Shown here: positions 18,269 through 27,513 of the stretch, in pieces | Layout of the letters: each line of letters opens with the position of its first letter | Numbering within the stretch: position 1 is the first letter of the stretch | NCBI RefSeq assembly: GCF_000261365.1 | Contig: NZ_AJVC01000004.1 | Location: 744,001-808,000, forward strand | DNA: 64,000 bases | DNA from: Herbaspirillum sp. GW103 | Lineage (GTDB): Bacteria > Pseudomonadota > Gammaproteobacteria > Burkholderiales > Burkholderiaceae_D | Direction of reading: 5' to 3' | Notes under the pieces: generated by a model | The model's input: the letters and a program-made list of their open reading frames with translations, nothing else | Told to the model about the DNA's origin: nothing | Database searches by the model: none | Made by a program: the position numbers and the translations under genes

Positions 18269-19117
18269 GTGCAAAACCAAACTCCTCCCCTCATCCTCAG
18301 CTTCGGCGCCGCCGATCCGGTCGGCGCCACGGGCGTGCAGGCCGATCTCGCCACTTTCGCCGCCATGGGCTGCCACGGTTTGTCGGTGGTGACGGCTTTG
18401 CTCATCGGCGACACCGCCCGCGTCGAAGACGTGCAGGTGGTCGACGTGGACTGGGTCGCCGACCAGGCCCGCGTGATCCTCGAAGACATGGCCGTGGCCG
18501 CCTTCAAGGTGGGCGCCCTGGGCAGTATCGAGAACATCTCGGTGATTGCCGAGATCGTCTCCGACTACCCCGACGTTCCGCTGATCCTGGACCCGTTCAT
18601 CAGCGCCCTGGCCAATCAGGAGGACGAGGATGACCGCCTGATTGCCATCCGCGAACTGCTGATCCCGCAGGCCACCGTGCTGATCTGCTCGGCCGGCGAG
18701 CTTACCCGCCTGGCCGAGACCTGGCGCGAACCGGTGCCGGGCGATGCGCTCGAACTGGACGCCATGCACATCATCGAGATGGGCTGCGAATACCTGCTGG
18801 TGACCAATACCCAGACCGACCTGCAGGAAGTGGCCAATTCGCTCTTCGACGAATCCGGCCTGGTGCGCCAGGATGCCTGGCCGCGCCTGCCCGGCTCCTT
18901 CGTCGGTGCCGGCAGCACGCTCTCGGGCGCCATGGCGGCCATGCTGGCCAATGACCTGGAAGTGCCGCTGGCAGCCTCCGAGGCGCAGGAGTTCACCCTG
19001 GCCGCGCTGGCCAATGCCCAGCGAATCGGCATGGGCAAGCTGCTGCCCGACCGCTATTTCTGGGCGCGCGAATCGGAGGATCCCGCCGATCTGGACGCGC
19101 CGCCCTCCATCAACTGA
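18269..19117 (+). CDS. thiD: Hydroxymethylpyrimidine/phosphomethylpyrimidine kinase
   Basis: 282 residues. ThiD phosphorylates HMP and HMP-phosphate to HMP-PP for thiamine synthesis. The ribokinase-fold signatures are present but altered: the N-terminal substrate motif reads 'DPVGATGVQADLATF' where most ThiD proteins have S/GGAGIQADLKTF, and the anion-hole motif reads 'GAGSTLSGAMAA' instead of GTGCTLS. This variant form is common in Burkholderiales. The start is GTG at 18269. There is no room for a TPP riboswitch in the 62-nt upstream region. Confidence 0.88.
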   Translation: MQNQTPPLILSFGAADPVGATGVQADLATFAAMGCHGLSVVTALLIGDTARVEDVQVVDVDWVADQARVILEDMAVAAFKVGALGSIENISVIAEIVSDYPDVPLILDPFISALANQEDEDDRLIAIRELLIPQATVLICSAGELTRLAETWREPVPGDALELDAMHIIEMGCEYLLVTNTQTDLQEVANSLFDESGLVRQDAWPRLPGSFVGAGSTLSGAMAAMLANDLEVPLAASEAQEFTLAALANAQRIGMGKLLPDRYFWARESEDPADLDAPPSIN

Positions 19118-19153
19118 TCTGATCCACGAATCCGGACTCGACTCCGCAAGCTC

Positions 19154-20437
19154 ATGACCAAGACCAATGCAACCCTGTTCGCCCGCGCCCAGCAAAGTAC
19201 GCCGGGCGGCGTCAACTCCCCGGTACGTGCCTTCCGCTCGGTAGGCGGCACCCCGCGCTTCATCGAACGCGCCGAAGGCCCCTGGTTCTGGGATGCCGAA
19301 GGCCAGCGCTACATCGACTACATCGGCTCCTGGGGCCCGGCCATCGTCGGCCACGCCCATCCGGAAGTGGTCAAGGCGGTGCAACTGGCGGCCGCGCGCG
19401 GCCTGTCCTTTGGCGCGCCGACGGAGGCCGAGATCGAGATGGCCGAGGAAATCATCAAGCTGGTCTCCTCCATCGAACAGATCCGCCTGGTCTCCTCCGG
19501 CACCGAAGCCACCATGAGCGCGCTGCGCCTGGCCCGTGGTGCCACCGGTCGCGACAAGATCATCAAGTTCGAAGGCTGCTATCACGGCCACGCCGATTCC
19601 CTGCTGGTCAAGGCCGGCAGCGGCTTGCTGACCTTCGGCAATCCGACCTCGGCCGGGGTGCCGGAAGATTTTGCCAAGCACACCCTGGTGCTGGACTACA
19701 ACAATGCCCAGCAGCTGGAAGAAGCCTTCAAGACTGCCGGCAACGAGATCGCCTGCGTGATCGTGGAGCCGGTGGCCGGCAACATGAACCTGGTGCGGGC
19801 CACCGACGAATTCCTGCGCACCATGCGCCGCCTGTGCACCGAATACGGCGCCATCCTGATCTTCGATGAAGTGATGTCCGGTTTCCGCGTGGCCCGTGGC
19901 GGCGCCCAGGAATTGAATGGCATCGTCCCCGACCTGACGGCGCTGGGCAAGGTGATCGGCGGCGGCCTGCCGGTGGCGGCCTTCGGCGGTCGTGCCGAGG
20001 TGATGAAGCATCTGGCGCCGCTGGGCGGGGTCTATCAGGCAGGCACGCTGTCGGGCAACCCGGTCACCGTGGCGGCCGGCATGGCGACCCTGAAGATCAT
20101 CCAGCAGCCCGACTTCTACGAACTCCTGGCAGCACAGACCCGCAAGCTGACCGATGGCCTGAGCGCGGCGGCCAAGGCGGCTGGTGTGCGTTTTGCCGCC
20201 GATGCGATTGGCGGCATGTTCGGCCTGTACTTCGATACCAAGGTGCCGACCAGCTATGCCGAGGTGATGCAGGGCGACAAGGAGCGCTTCAACCGCTTCT
20301 TCCACAAGATGCTGGATGCGGGCGTGTACTTTGCACCGTCGGCCTTCGAGGCTGGCTTCGTATCGGCCCAGCACAGCGATGCCATCATCGAGGAAACCAT
20401 CGCCGCTGCGGCAAAAGCCTTCACTGAATTGGGGTAA
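19154..20437 (+). CDS. hemL: Glutamate-1-semialdehyde 2,1-aminomutase
   Basis: 427 residues, full length. The PLP-dependent enzyme converts glutamate-1-semialdehyde to 5-aminolevulinate in C5 tetrapyrrole synthesis. The Schiff-base lysine is K266 in '[19 protein letters not shown]'; '[15 protein letters not shown]' (114-128) forms the cofactor phosphate cup, and '[10 protein letters not shown]' carries the PLP ring-binding aspartate. It follows thiD by 36 nt on the same strand and is closed by a bidirectional terminator at 20531-20555. Confidence 0.98.
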   Translation: MTKTNATLFARAQQSTPGGVNSPVRAFRSVGGTPRFIERAEGPWFWDAEGQRYIDYIGSWGPAIVGHAHPEVVKAVQLAAARGLSFGAPTEAEIEMAEEIIKLVSSIEQIRLVSSGTEATMSALRLARGATGRDKIIKFEGCYHGHADSLLVKAGSGLLTFGNPTSAGVPEDFAKHTLVLDYNNAQQLEEAFKTAGNEIACVIVEPVAGNMNLVRATDEFLRTMRRLCTEYGAILIFDEVMSGFRVARGGAQELNGIVPDLTALGKVIGGGLPVAAFGGRAEVMKHLAPLGGVYQAGTLSGNPVTVAAGMATLKIIQQPDFYELLAAQTRKLTDGLSAAAKAAGVRFAADAIGGMFGLYFDTKVPTSYAEVMQGDKERFNRFFHKMLDAGVYFAPSAFEAGFVSAQHSDAIIEETIAAAAKAFTELG

Positions 20438-20530
20438 GGCGAACAAGGGCTTTTGCGGCGTCCAGGAACAGACGTCGGAAAGGCCCGCCGGACGGTGGCC
20501 GCAGGCCGATATGAAGATTCAAGACATGAA

Positions 20531-20555
20531 AAAAGGACGCCGAGGCGTCCTTTTT
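20531..20555. terminator. Bidirectional terminator between hemL and erpA
   Basis: AAAAGGACGCC and GGCGTCCTTTTT flank a 2-nt GA core (effective loop slightly larger), with A-run and T-run at either side. It serves hemL on the plus strand and erpA on the minus strand, 94 and 47 nt from their stops. Confidence 0.9.
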
Positions 20556-20601
20556 CTTCATCTCCCCGCAAACCAGCATGGTACGGGGAGTCTGGCGGCA
20601 C

Positions 20602-20967
20602 TTACACCGAGAAGGAAGAGCCGCAACCGCAAGTGGTCGTGGCGTTCGGATTCTTGATGACGAATTGCGCGCCTTCCAGGTCGTCCTTGTAGTCGATCTC
20701 GGCGCCCACCAGATACTGGTAGCTCATCGAGTCGATCAACAGCTGGACGCCGTTCTTGCTCATGGTGGTGTCGTCTTCGTTGACGATTTCATCGAAGGTG
20801 AAACCGTACTGGAAACCCGAGCAACCACCGCCCTGCACGAAGACGCGCAGTTTCAGGTCGGGATTGCCTTCTTCCTCGATCAGCTGGGCCACCTTGGCGG
20901 CTGCGCTGTCGCTGAAGTTGATCGGGGCGGGCATGTCGGTTTGTTGCAGTTCGGCTACGGCATTCAT
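20602..20967 (-). CDS. erpA: Iron-sulfur cluster insertion protein ErpA
   Basis: 121 residues. A-type carrier that delivers [4Fe-4S] or [2Fe-2S] clusters to apoproteins. Ligand cysteines are C49 in '[10 protein letters not shown]' and C113/C115 in '[10 protein letters not shown]'. The gene is the last of the argC/DUF6776/bactofilin/erpA series on the minus strand, 73 nt after the bactofilin gene, and may have its own promoter there. Confidence 0.97.
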   Translation of the reverse strand: MNAVAELQQTDMPAPINFSDSAAAKVAQLIEEEGNPDLKLRVFVQGGGCSGFQYGFTFDEIVNEDDTTMSKNGVQLLIDSMSYQYLVGAEIDYKDDLEGAQFVIKNPNATTTCGCGSSFSV

Positions 20968-21040
20968 TTCGGGCTCCTGCTGGGCTTGAGGCGGATCAAT
21001 ACATTAGATCGATAAAGCCATTATAAGCGCTTGCGGATTT

Positions 21041-21436
21041 TCATGCTTCCGACGATACGGCCAGCTTCAGCATGGGCGTCTCCGCCTGCTGGTCATGGCT
21101 GAGCTTGCCCGACACCAGGGCCCCGCCGTGCATCTCCAGGGCCTTGTAGAAGACGTTGCCGGTAATGCGAGCCTTGGGCTGCAGCTCCAGCAGTTCGGTG
21201 GAGTGGACGTCACCAATGATCTCGCCATTGACGATCAGATGCGCCGCACGCACCTCGCCGATCACCTTGGCGTGTTCCGAGATGACCAGCACGCTGGGCT
21301 GACCGCTCTCGGCATTGATATTGCCGGTAATGGTGCCGTCAATGCGCAGGCCGCCCTTGAAACCGACGTCGCCCGTGATGCTGGTGGACATGCCGATGAG
21401 GCTGTCGATCGTGCTCTTGGTCTTGCGTGTAAACAT
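21041..21436 (-). CDS. Bactofilin family protein
   Basis: 131 residues. A short disordered N-terminus ('MFTRKTKSTIDSLIG') precedes a right-handed beta-helix bactofilin core (residues about 15-110), seen as regularly spaced Gly/Ile/Val turns such as 'GDVGFKGGLRIDGTITGNI' and 'VNGEIIGDVHS'. Bactofilins polymerise without nucleotide into cytoskeletal filaments that organise cell-wall enzymes or polar structures. It lies 9 nt downstream of the DUF6776 gene, pointing to joint expression. Confidence 0.93.
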   Translation of the reverse strand: MFTRKTKSTIDSLIGMSTSITGDVGFKGGLRIDGTITGNINAESGQPSVLVISEHAKVIGEVRAAHLIVNGEIIGDVHSTELLELQPKARITGNVFYKALEMHGGALVSGKLSHDQQAETPMLKLAVSSEA

Positions 21437-21445
21437 GGAATCACC

Positions 21446-22186
21446 TCACAGATCTACCGACTGCTGGGCACGCACCTGGCCGCGGTCGAGAACTCGGACC
21501 GCCACCGATTTAACGATGGCGCCCTCGGGAATGGTCAGCAGGCCTTCGACCCGCTGATAGTACTTGAATGCGAGCCGGTAGCGCGCCTGGTCAGTGGCAT
21601 TGCTCTCCGGAAAGTTGATGGTAACACCTTTGCCGCCCTGCACCATATTGACACTAAGCTGTAGGTTTCCTGCAAACTGTTGCGTTCCCCCACCACCCTG
21701 CATGACCAGCACGCGATAGCGTACCTGGTTGGGCGCCGCCTGTTCGGCCTTGAAGCGCTGGATGGTGATGCCGGGCGCGCCCAGGTTGGTGGGCAGCAGG
21801 CTGTCGAAGAAAGCCAGGTCTTCCTTCTGACGGTTGTTTTCCGCCTCCAGGTTCTTGACCTGGGTCGCCAGGGTGGCCTGCGCCGTCTGGGCAATCTTCA
21901 ATTCATTTTGCGACGCGTTGGCGGCGGATTGCAAGCGCTCATTTTCGGCGCTCAACTTCTTGACCTGCTCGCTCAACTGCTCGATCTGCTCGCTGGCATC
22001 GCCGGCATCGGCCTGCAGGCCCGGCAGGTTGTTGCGGCCGAGCTGGTAGGTCCAGACCGCCGCCGCCGCACCCACGCCCACCACGGCAGCCCACAGAAGG
22101 ATCATCAGCGGCCAGGGCAGGTGCCGCTTGATGGTCATCTTCGGCGCTGAAATCGTCATGCGCCGACGCCACAAGCGGTACTTCAC
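21446..22186 (-). CDS. DUF6776 family inner-membrane coiled-coil protein
   Basis: 246 residues. A basic N-terminus ('[14 protein letters not shown]') precedes one membrane segment (about residues 27-47), then a coiled coil (about 65-120, '[19 protein letters not shown]'), and a C-terminal beta-rich domain to the end. I chose the GTG at 22186, which overlaps the argC stop by 4 nt (GTGA), because the basic stretch it adds matches the usual N-terminus of this family; an ATG at 22159 is the alternative. Function is unknown, but the conserved position between argC and bactofilin suggests a link with the filament protein. Confidence 0.82.
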   Translation of the reverse strand: MKYRLWRRRMTISAPKMTIKRHLPWPLMILLWAAVVGVGAAAAVWTYQLGRNNLPGLQADAGDASEQIEQLSEQVKKLSAENERLQSAANASQNELKIAQTAQATLATQVKNLEAENNRQKEDLAFFDSLLPTNLGAPGITIQRFKAEQAAPNQVRYRVLVMQGGGGTQQFAGNLQLSVNMVQGGKGVTINFPESNATDQARYRLAFKYYQRVEGLLTIPEGAIVKSVAVRVLDRGQVRAQQSVDL

Positions 22187-23220
22187 GGCAGGACCGGGAC
22201 CTGCTGCAGGCCGGTGGTTTCTTCCAGCCCGAACATCAGGTTCATGCACTGCACGGCCTGACCGGAAGCGCCCTTGACCAGGTTGTCCTGGACCACCAGC
22301 ACCACCACGGTATCGCCATTGTCCGGACGATGCACGGCCAGGCGCAGCATGTTGGAGGCGCGCGTGGTGCGGGTCTCGGGATGCGAACCGAAGGGCAGCA
22401 CATCGACGAAGGGCTCATCCTTGTAAGCCTCCTCGAACAGGGCCTGCAGGGCGGCGTTGTCGATGTCCTTGTTCAGACGCGCGTAGAGGGTGGAGTGCAT
22501 GCCACGGATCATCGGCACCAGGTGCGGAGTGAACAGCAGGCCCACCTTGTCACTGGTCAGGTGCGAGAGGCGTTCGATGGTTTCGGGCGAGTGGCGATGG
22601 CCGGAGACGCCATAGGCCTTGAAGTTGTCGGAAGCTTCCGAGAACAGCAGGCTCAGTTCAGCCTTGCGGCCAGCGCCGGAAACGCCGGACTTGCAGTCGG
22701 CGATCAGGTGCGAGGCATCGATCACGCCGGCCTTCAAGAGCGGGGCAAAGCCCAGCTGCATGGTGGTCGGATAGCAACCCGGGTTGCCCACCACGCGCGC
22801 CTTGCGGATGGCTTCGCGGTTCAGTTCGGGCAGGCCGTAGGCGGCTTCCTTCAACAGGTCTGTGCAGCTGTGCGGCAGCTTGTACCACTTCTCGAAGGCG
22901 GCCACGTCCTGCATGCGGAAGTCGGCAGCAAGGTCGATCACCTTCACACCGGCGGCCACCAGTTCCGGGGCCTGGGCCATGGCCACGCCGTGCGGGGTGG
23001 CGAAGAAAACCACGTCACAGTCGGTCAGGCGCGCCTTGTCGGGCGAAGAGAAGGCCACGTCCACGCGGCCGCGCAGGGAAGGATACATCTCGGCCACCGG
23101 CATGCCGTCTTCCTTGCGCGAGGTCACGGCTTCCACCCGGGCCTGGGGGTGCGTGGCAAAAATACGCAGCAATTCGACACCGGTGTAACCGGTTCCGCCA
23201 ACGATACCTACCTTGATCAT
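22183..23220 (-). CDS. argC: N-acetyl-gamma-glutamyl-phosphate reductase
   Basis: 345 residues, type 1 ArgC. It reduces N-acetylglutamyl-phosphate to the semialdehyde with NADPH in arginine synthesis. The dinucleotide motif '[15 protein letters not shown]' is at 5-19 and the nucleophile is C149 in '[11 protein letters not shown]'; 'HRHSPE' supplies the catalytic histidine region. The ATG at 23220 was taken because upstream in-frame codons lie in the promoter region. Its stop overlaps the GTG of the DUF6776 gene. Confidence 0.97.
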   Translation of the reverse strand: MIKVGIVGGTGYTGVELLRIFATHPQARVEAVTSRKEDGMPVAEMYPSLRGRVDVAFSSPDKARLTDCDVVFFATPHGVAMAQAPELVAAGVKVIDLAADFRMQDVAAFEKWYKLPHSCTDLLKEAAYGLPELNREAIRKARVVGNPGCYPTTMQLGFAPLLKAGVIDASHLIADCKSGVSGAGRKAELSLLFSEASDNFKAYGVSGHRHSPETIERLSHLTSDKVGLLFTPHLVPMIRGMHSTLYARLNKDIDNAALQALFEEAYKDEPFVDVLPFGSHPETRTTRASNMLRLAVHRPDNGDTVVVLVVQDNLVKGASGQAVQCMNLMFGLEETTGLQQVPVLP

Positions 23221-23332
23221 GTCTGTTCCTTGCGAAAAAAAGCGAAGAAATACGCCGTGGCGGATGAGCGCTGCAGGTACGCGCATCGACTGCATCGACC
23301 CCATCGCGACATCACACGCCGGAAAGCTTTCA

Positions 23333-23374
23333 ATTCTAGCAGGAGAATATTTCCCCCTGATTTCCCATTGGGAA
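23333..23374 (-). promoter_or_regulatory. Candidate argC promoter region with palindrome
   Basis: An extended -10 box (TGCTAGAAT on the minus strand, hexamer at 23333-23338) lies 113 nt before the argC ATG; the -35 is poor, as is common with extended -10 promoters. Just upstream is TTCCC-ATT-GGGAA at 23362-23374, resembling the palindromes upstream of the DUF2339 and vgrG-remnant genes. Confidence 0.35.
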
Positions 23375-23464
23375 GTTATTTCCGTAAATAGCCGGAATAC
23401 TCGTCACAATGCGAGACGCGCTGTCGGTACCGCCCCTTGCGGCAAAGCAGGCAGGCAAGAAAGC

Positions 23465-23495
23465 AAAAAGCCGTCGGCAGCATGCCGACGGCTTT
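23465..23495 (-). terminator. Terminator of the rplM-rpsI operon
   Basis: On the minus strand a 13-bp stem AAAGCCGTCGGCA/TGCCGACGGCTTT with a 3-nt loop ends in a T-run (23465-23469), 18 nt after the rpsI stop. Confidence 0.9.
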
Positions 23496-23513
23496 CCGTA
23501 ATGCAGGAAACGA

Positions 23514-23906
23514 TTAACGCTTCGAGAATTGCTTTGCGCGACGTGCCTTGCGCAGACCAACCTTCTTACGTTCGACTTCACGCGCGTCACGGGTGACGAA
23601 GCCTGCGTTGGACAGAGCCGACTTCAGGCCTGCATCGTAATCGATCAGAGCGCGGGTGATGCCGTGGCGAACAGCGCCGGCCTGGCCGGACTCGCCGCCA
23701 CCGTGGACGTTCACCTTGATGTCGAAACGTTCGACGTTGCCGGTCAGTTCCAGCGGCTGACGGATCACCATCAGGCCGGTTTCGCGGGAGAAGTATTCAG
23801 CGGCGGGCTTGCCATTGACGATGATGTTGCCCGAACCTGCCTTGATGAAAACACGCGCCACTGCACTCTTGCGACGGCCGGTTCCGTAATTGTAGTTACC
23901 GATCAT
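23514..23906 (-). CDS. rpsI: 30S ribosomal protein S9
   Basis: 130 residues. '[14 protein letters not shown]' at the N-terminus and the basic C-terminal tail ending in '[11 protein letters not shown]', which reaches the decoding centre, are diagnostic. The gene follows rplM by 9 nt, the universal bacterial pairing. Confidence 0.99.
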   Translation of the reverse strand: MIGNYNYGTGRRKSAVARVFIKAGSGNIIVNGKPAAEYFSRETGLMVIRQPLELTGNVERFDIKVNVHGGGESGQAGAVRHGITRALIDYDAGLKSALSNAGFVTRDAREVERKKVGLRKARRAKQFSKR

Positions 23907-23915
23907 GTCTGTTCC

Positions 23916-24344
23916 TTAGAGGGCGAGGGGTTTCGGTTGCTGGGCCGAGTGCGGATGGTTGCCATCTGCATAGACCTTCAGCTTCTTGATCATGGCGTAG
24001 CCCAGCGGACCCTTGGGCAGCATGCCCTTGACGGCCTTCTCCAGCGCACGGCCGGGGAAACGCTGCTGCATCTTCAGGAAGTTGGTTTCGTAGATGCCGC
24101 CCGGATAACCGCTGTGGCGGAAATAGGTCTTTTCAGTGGCCTTGGTGCCGGTCACGCGCAGCTTGCCTGCGTTGACGACGACGATGAAGTCACCGGTATC
24201 GACGTGCGGAGTGAATTCGGGTTTGTGCTTGCCGCGCAGTCGGAGTGCCACTTCGCTGGCAACACGTCCGAGGACCAAGTCCGTCGCGTCAATCACGAAC
24301 CACTCGCGCTGAACCTCATGGGCTTTAGCGGAAAAGGTCTTCAT
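23916..24344 (-). CDS. rplM: 50S ribosomal protein L13
   Basis: 142 residues, standard length. '[19 protein letters not shown]' and '[16 protein letters not shown]' are the conserved L13 segments. It is the first gene of the rplM-rpsI operon, transcribed from a strong sigma70-type promoter at 24485-24514 with a leader of roughly 130 nt that could carry autogenous control. Confidence 0.99.
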   Translation of the reverse strand: MKTFSAKAHEVQREWFVIDATDLVLGRVASEVALRLRGKHKPEFTPHVDTGDFIVVVNAGKLRVTGTKATEKTYFRHSGYPGGIYETNFLKMQQRFPGRALEKAVKGMLPKGPLGYAMIKKLKVYADGNHPHSAQQPKPLAL

Positions 24345-24484
24345 GTTTGACTTTCTCTATCAGTATATAAACGCTCAAATGGCGGTTCCGCTCATGCGGG
24401 CCAGCCGGCCGATGCCTGCTGTCCTTGCTGCTTCGCTTTGCGGACTCATCCTTCTATCTTCCCGAGCGCATGGGAAAGCCGGCA

Positions 24485-24514
24485 AGTATAGCCTTTTCAA
24501 GGACTTAGCGTCAA
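24485..24514 (-). promoter_or_regulatory. Sigma70-type promoter of rplM-rpsI
   Basis: Minus strand: -35 TTGACG (24509-24514), 18-nt spacer, -10 TATACT (24485-24490). Predicted start near 24478 gives a leader of about 134 nt before the rplM ATG. Confidence 0.75.
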
Positions 24515-24640
24515 AAGGTTTCGCGGGATTGTGGCGGCGATCCGGCAATTTTCCCGGGTTTTATCGCGGGAAGGCGGCATTTCGTTGCCGCCGGAGCAAC
24601 TTTGCATCGTGCTTTGACCGAGTTTGCCGGAAAAAAGACA

Positions 24641-24730
24641 AAAAAAACCCGGACACTGAGGTTCCGGGTTTAATCCACACCAATGAGGAGGGTGGAGGAG
24701 ACATCGTTACGTGCTGCAAAAACTTCCGTT
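24641..24730 (-). ncRNA. Candidate small RNA with tandem anti-Shine-Dalgarno motifs
   Basis: A complete small transcription unit on the minus strand. The promoter has -35 TTGCGT (24760-24765), an exact 17-nt spacer and -10 TATATT (24737-24742), placing the start near 24730. The transcript would be about 85-90 nt and ends at a hairpin AAACCCGGA/TCCGGGTTT (24645-24653 with 24663-24671) followed by a T-run. Between them lies a pyrimidine tract (24685-24701) with CTCCTCC and CCTCCTC, both complementary to ribosome binding sites. No open frame with a ribosome site fits the transcript. The layout agrees with anti-Shine-Dalgarno small RNAs reported in proteobacteria, including a betaproteobacterial family found because it is toxic when cloned; identity with that family is my inference. 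Confidence 0.72.
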
Positions 24731-24736
24731 GAATTC

Positions 24737-24765
24737 AATATAGCAAAGCGGTTTGTGCGACGCAA
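24737..24765 (-). promoter_or_regulatory. Sigma70 promoter of the small RNA
   Basis: -35 TTGCGT at 24760-24765 and -10 TATATT at 24737-24742 on the minus strand, spacer exactly 17 nt. This is among the best promoter matches in the window. Confidence 0.7.
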
Positions 24766-24987
24766 TAACGCGCAGCGAATAAATTTGTAACTGTCTGCAA
24801 GCGGCATCACTACTGAGTTACAAGTTGCCGAAAGCGCAGTGGAAATGCGATAGATGAATAATAATTCGACAATTTTTCCGCAGCGCAAAAATCATGAAGC
24901 TTCACATGCCCTCCCCTGCACTGGCTGCGGGCGCGCGCATCAAAAGCTACAATACGCAGCTTCATGGAACCGATTGGGACGATACAG

Positions 24988-25446
24988 ATGGAATGCACAG
25001 TACGTTGGACCGGCTTGTCCGGCATGACCTTCACGGCGGAAACCGGTTCGGGCCACCTGCTGACGATGGATGGCGCGCCCGATGGCGGCGGCCGCAACCT
25101 GGCGCCGCGTCCGATGGAAGTGGTGCTGGCCGGCACCGGCGGCTGCACCGCCTATGACGTGGTGGTGATCCTGCGCAAGAGCGGCCAGGACGTGCGCGGC
25201 TGCGACGTGACCCTGAAGTCGGAACGTGCCGAGACCGATCCCAAGGTCTTCACCAAGATTCATTTCCACTTTACCGTGCGTGGCCGCAACCTGAAGACCA
25301 ATGTGGTCGAGCGCGCCATCAAGCTGTCCCACGACAAGTACTGCTCGGCCTCGATCATGCTGGAGAAGACGGCCGAGATCACGCACTCCTTCGAGATCAT
25401 CGACGACCTGACCGATACCTCCTCGGCGGCCGCCCAGCAGCAGTAA
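24988..25446 (+). CDS. OsmC/YhfA-family peroxiredoxin-like protein
   Basis: 152 residues. OsmC-fold proteins reduce organic hydroperoxides with a pair of cysteines: C53 in 'GTGGCTAYDVV' and C119 in 'HDKYCSASIML'. The overall sequence matches the YhfA-like branch, whose substrate is not settled. I start at 24988 ('MECTVRW'), the usual family N-terminus, rather than eight codons earlier at 24964. A bidirectional terminator follows at 25471-25496. Confidence 0.9.
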   Translation: MECTVRWTGLSGMTFTAETGSGHLLTMDGAPDGGGRNLAPRPMEVVLAGTGGCTAYDVVVILRKSGQDVRGCDVTLKSERAETDPKVFTKIHFHFTVRGRNLKTNVVERAIKLSHDKYCSASIMLEKTAEITHSFEIIDDLTDTSSAAAQQQ

Positions 25447-25470
25447 GGTCCGGTATTGGATGCAGCAAGA

Positions 25471-25496
25471 AAAAAAGCGGCCGGGGCCGCTTTTTT
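25471..25496. terminator. Bidirectional terminator between osmC-like gene and coq7
   Basis: AAAAAAGCGGCC-GG-GGCCGCTTTTTT: a 12-bp symmetric stem with A- and T-runs, between two convergent genes (24 nt after the first stop, 30 nt after the coq7 stop). Confidence 0.92.
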
Positions 25497-25526
25497 CATG
25501 TCCGCCACGCCTGTGGCGATCCGATA

Positions 25527-26153
25527 TCAGATCCGGTAAGCCACCGTGGTCATGACCTTGGCCATGGCCTTCATCATCCCGCGCACCGGAGCCGGCACTT
25601 CGGCCGCGCCCAGATCACGTGCGGCCTGGCCGTGTTCGATTTCATCCAGGCGCATCTGGTCGACGATGGCGCGCGAGCGGTTGTCCTGGGCCGGCAGCTT
25701 GTCCAGGTGGCCCAGCAGGTGGTGCTCGACCTGGCGTTCGGTCTCGGAGACGAAGCCCAGGTTGCGCGCATCCCCCAGCCGTGCCGCAATACTGCCCAGT
25801 ACATAGGCCCCGCCATACCACAGCGGATTGAGCAGACTGGTATGTGAACCCAGCTCACGCAGGCGTTCGGCAGTCCAGGCCAGGTGATCCTCTTCCTCAA
25901 TGCCTGCGCGCCGGAAGGCTTGCTTGATATCCTCGGTCTGGGCAAACCGGCCCTGGGCATCGTAGAGCGCCTGGGCACAGACCTCCCCGACGTTGTTGAC
26001 CCGCATCAGCCCGGCCGCGTGGCGCTTCTCGGCCTCGTTCATGACACCGTCCGGCAGGCCGCGCCCCGGGTTGGGACGGCTCTCGAACACCACGCCGTTG
26101 ATCACGCGCAGTGCCTTGTCGAAATCGGTAATCAGTTCATCGACGAATTGCAT
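25527..26153 (-). CDS. coq7: Ubiquinone biosynthesis hydroxylase Coq7 (demethoxyubiquinone hydroxylase)
   Basis: 208 residues. A di-iron monooxygenase that hydroxylates C6 of 2-polyprenyl-3-methyl-6-methoxy-benzoquinol in ubiquinone synthesis. The carboxylate/His ligands are visible as E57 in 'NNVGEVCAQALY', E87-x2-H90 in 'EEEDHLAW', the 'ETERQVEHH' segment around 137-145, and E171-x2-H174 in 'DEIEHG'. As in many betaproteobacteria this single-chain Coq7 replaces the flavin enzyme UbiF of Escherichia coli. Confidence 0.96.
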   Translation of the reverse strand: MQFVDELITDFDKALRVINGVVFESRPNPGRGLPDGVMNEAEKRHAAGLMRVNNVGEVCAQALYDAQGRFAQTEDIKQAFRRAGIEEEDHLAWTAERLRELGSHTSLLNPLWYGGAYVLGSIAARLGDARNLGFVSETERQVEHHLLGHLDKLPAQDNRSRAIVDQMRLDEIEHGQAARDLGAAEVPAPVRGMMKAMAKVMTTVAYRI

Positions 26154-26253
26154 ACAGCTCGCCTTTCTTTCGTTGTGATGGACAGCCCGGCCCTTGCAGT
26201 CGGAAGCCGGGGACGAAGCAACACGGCTGATCCGCGAAGCAGACCAGACTCTG

Positions 26254-27288
26254 TCAGACCATCTTCCAGTGGATCTGTTCGCCCGCCGACAGCGGCACCA
26301 CGGTGGCCTCGCCCATGGGCAGCTCGGCCGGGATGGCCCAGGTCTCGCGCTTCAGGGTGACGGTGCCGGTGTTGCGCGGCAGGTTGTAGAAGTCCGGACC
26401 GTTGAAGCTGGCGAAGGCCTCGAACTTGTCCAGCGCACCGGCGCTGTCGAAGGCCTGGGCATACAGCTCCAGCGCGTGCAGCGCGGTGTAGCAGCCGGCA
26501 CAGCCACAGGCGTGCTCCTTGGCGCCCTTGGCATGCGGCGCCGAATCGGTGCCGAGGAAGAACTTGTCATTGCCCGAGGTCGCTGCCGCCACCAGTGCCT
26601 TGCGATGGGTCTCGCGCTTCAAGACCGGCAGGCAGTAGTAGTGCGGACGAATGCCGCCCTTGAAGATCTCGTTGCGGTTGAACAGGAGGTGGTGCGCGGT
26701 GATGGTGGCCGCCGTCGGGCCCTCACCGGCCAGTACGTAGTCGGCCGCTTCCTTGGTGGTGATGTGCTCGAAGACCACCTTCAGTTCCGGCATGGCCTGA
26801 CGCAGCGGCTTCATGATGCGCTCGATGAAGACGGCTTCGCGGTCGAACAGGTCGATCTCGGGGTCGGTCACTTCACCGTGGACCAGGAAGGGCATGCCCA
26901 CTTCCTGCAGTACTTCCAGGGTCTTGTAGCACTTGGAGAGATCGGTCACGCCGGCATCCGAATTGGTGGTGGCGCCGGCCGGATAGAGCTTCACGGCCTT
27001 GACGAAGCCGCTTTCCTTGGCACGGCGGATTTCCTCGGGCGGGGTATTGTCGGTCAGGTAGAGCACCATCAGCGGCTCGAAGTCCATGCCGGCGGGCAAG
27101 GCCGCCAGGATGCGATCGCGATACGCACCGGCTTGCGCGGTGGTGGTCACCGGCGGCTTCAGGTTGGGCATGACGATGGCGCGGGCGAACTGGCGTGCGG
27201 TATGCGGCAGCACGTCCTGCATGGTGGCGCCGTCGCGCAGGTGCAGGTGCCAGTCGTCCGGGCGGGTGATGGTCAATACGTTGCTCAT
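26254..27288 (-). CDS. pyrC: Dihydroorotase (class II)
   Basis: 344 residues. Zinc amidohydrolase that cyclises carbamoyl-aspartate to dihydroorotate in pyrimidine synthesis. The metal pair H14-x-H16 is in '[10 protein letters not shown]', the carbamylated lysine is K100 in '[12 protein letters not shown]', and 'FLVHGE' and 'FEHITT' carry later ligands. It lies 100 nt upstream of coq7 on the same strand. Confidence 0.97.
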   Translation of the reverse strand: MSNVLTITRPDDWHLHLRDGATMQDVLPHTARQFARAIVMPNLKPPVTTTAQAGAYRDRILAALPAGMDFEPLMVLYLTDNTPPEEIRRAKESGFVKAVKLYPAGATTNSDAGVTDLSKCYKTLEVLQEVGMPFLVHGEVTDPEIDLFDREAVFIERIMKPLRQAMPELKVVFEHITTKEAADYVLAGEGPTAATITAHHLLFNRNEIFKGGIRPHYYCLPVLKRETHRKALVAAATSGNDKFFLGTDSAPHAKGAKEHACGCAGCYTALHALELYAQAFDSAGALDKFEAFASFNGPDFYNLPRNTGTVTLKRETWAIPAELPMGEATVVPLSAGEQIHWKMV

Positions 27289-27460
27289 TGCGATGCTCTT
27301 TCGGTCTTGGAGTGGGGGTCAGTCTCAATGTCTGGCAAGGCATCCCGGCGGATGCGGGCTGTGGAGAGCCAGCCGCGATGTCTTCAAGGGCGACATTCTA
27401 CCGTAGCCGTCAAGCACCCCGGGAGCAAGCCCTGACCCGCTTTTGACCTGGCACAAACGA

Positions 27461-27492
27461 CAAGGGCCGCCCCGTTGCCGGAGCGGCCCTTG
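27461..27492 (-). terminator. Terminator of the gltIJKL operon
   Basis: CAAGGGCCGC and GCGGCCCTTG pair with an inner CCG/CGG extension and a TTGC loop, 22 nt past the gltL stop. The following T-run on the minus strand is interrupted (TTGTCGTTTG), so it may also work by RNA processing or Rho. Confidence 0.65.
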
Positions 27493-27513
27493 CATTGACT
27501 CAGGCTAGAGCGA

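Larger units (their letters stand above)
24345..24987. other. 643-nt intergenic region: rplM leader and promoter, small RNA unit, osmC upstream region
   Basis: No protein gene is supported. From left to right it contains the rplM leader and promoter (to 24514), a GC-rich stretch with the imperfect repeat TTCCCGGG...CGCGGGAA, the small RNA unit with terminator and promoter (24641-24765), and a 200-nt AT-rich segment leading into the osmC start. The last segment is probably a promoter region for osmC. Confidence 0.7.

Noticed and set aside
18260-20446. Long minus-strand open frame across thiD and hemL
   Set aside because: The plus strand carries two clear enzymes with catalytic motifs; the antisense frame has low-complexity His/Gly/Gln composition typical of shadows in GC-rich genomes.
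24670-24888. 72-codon minus-strand frame overlapping the small RNA promoter and body
   Set aside because: It runs through the predicted promoter, has no ribosome site and ends at the terminator; the non-coding RNA interpretation explains the signals better.
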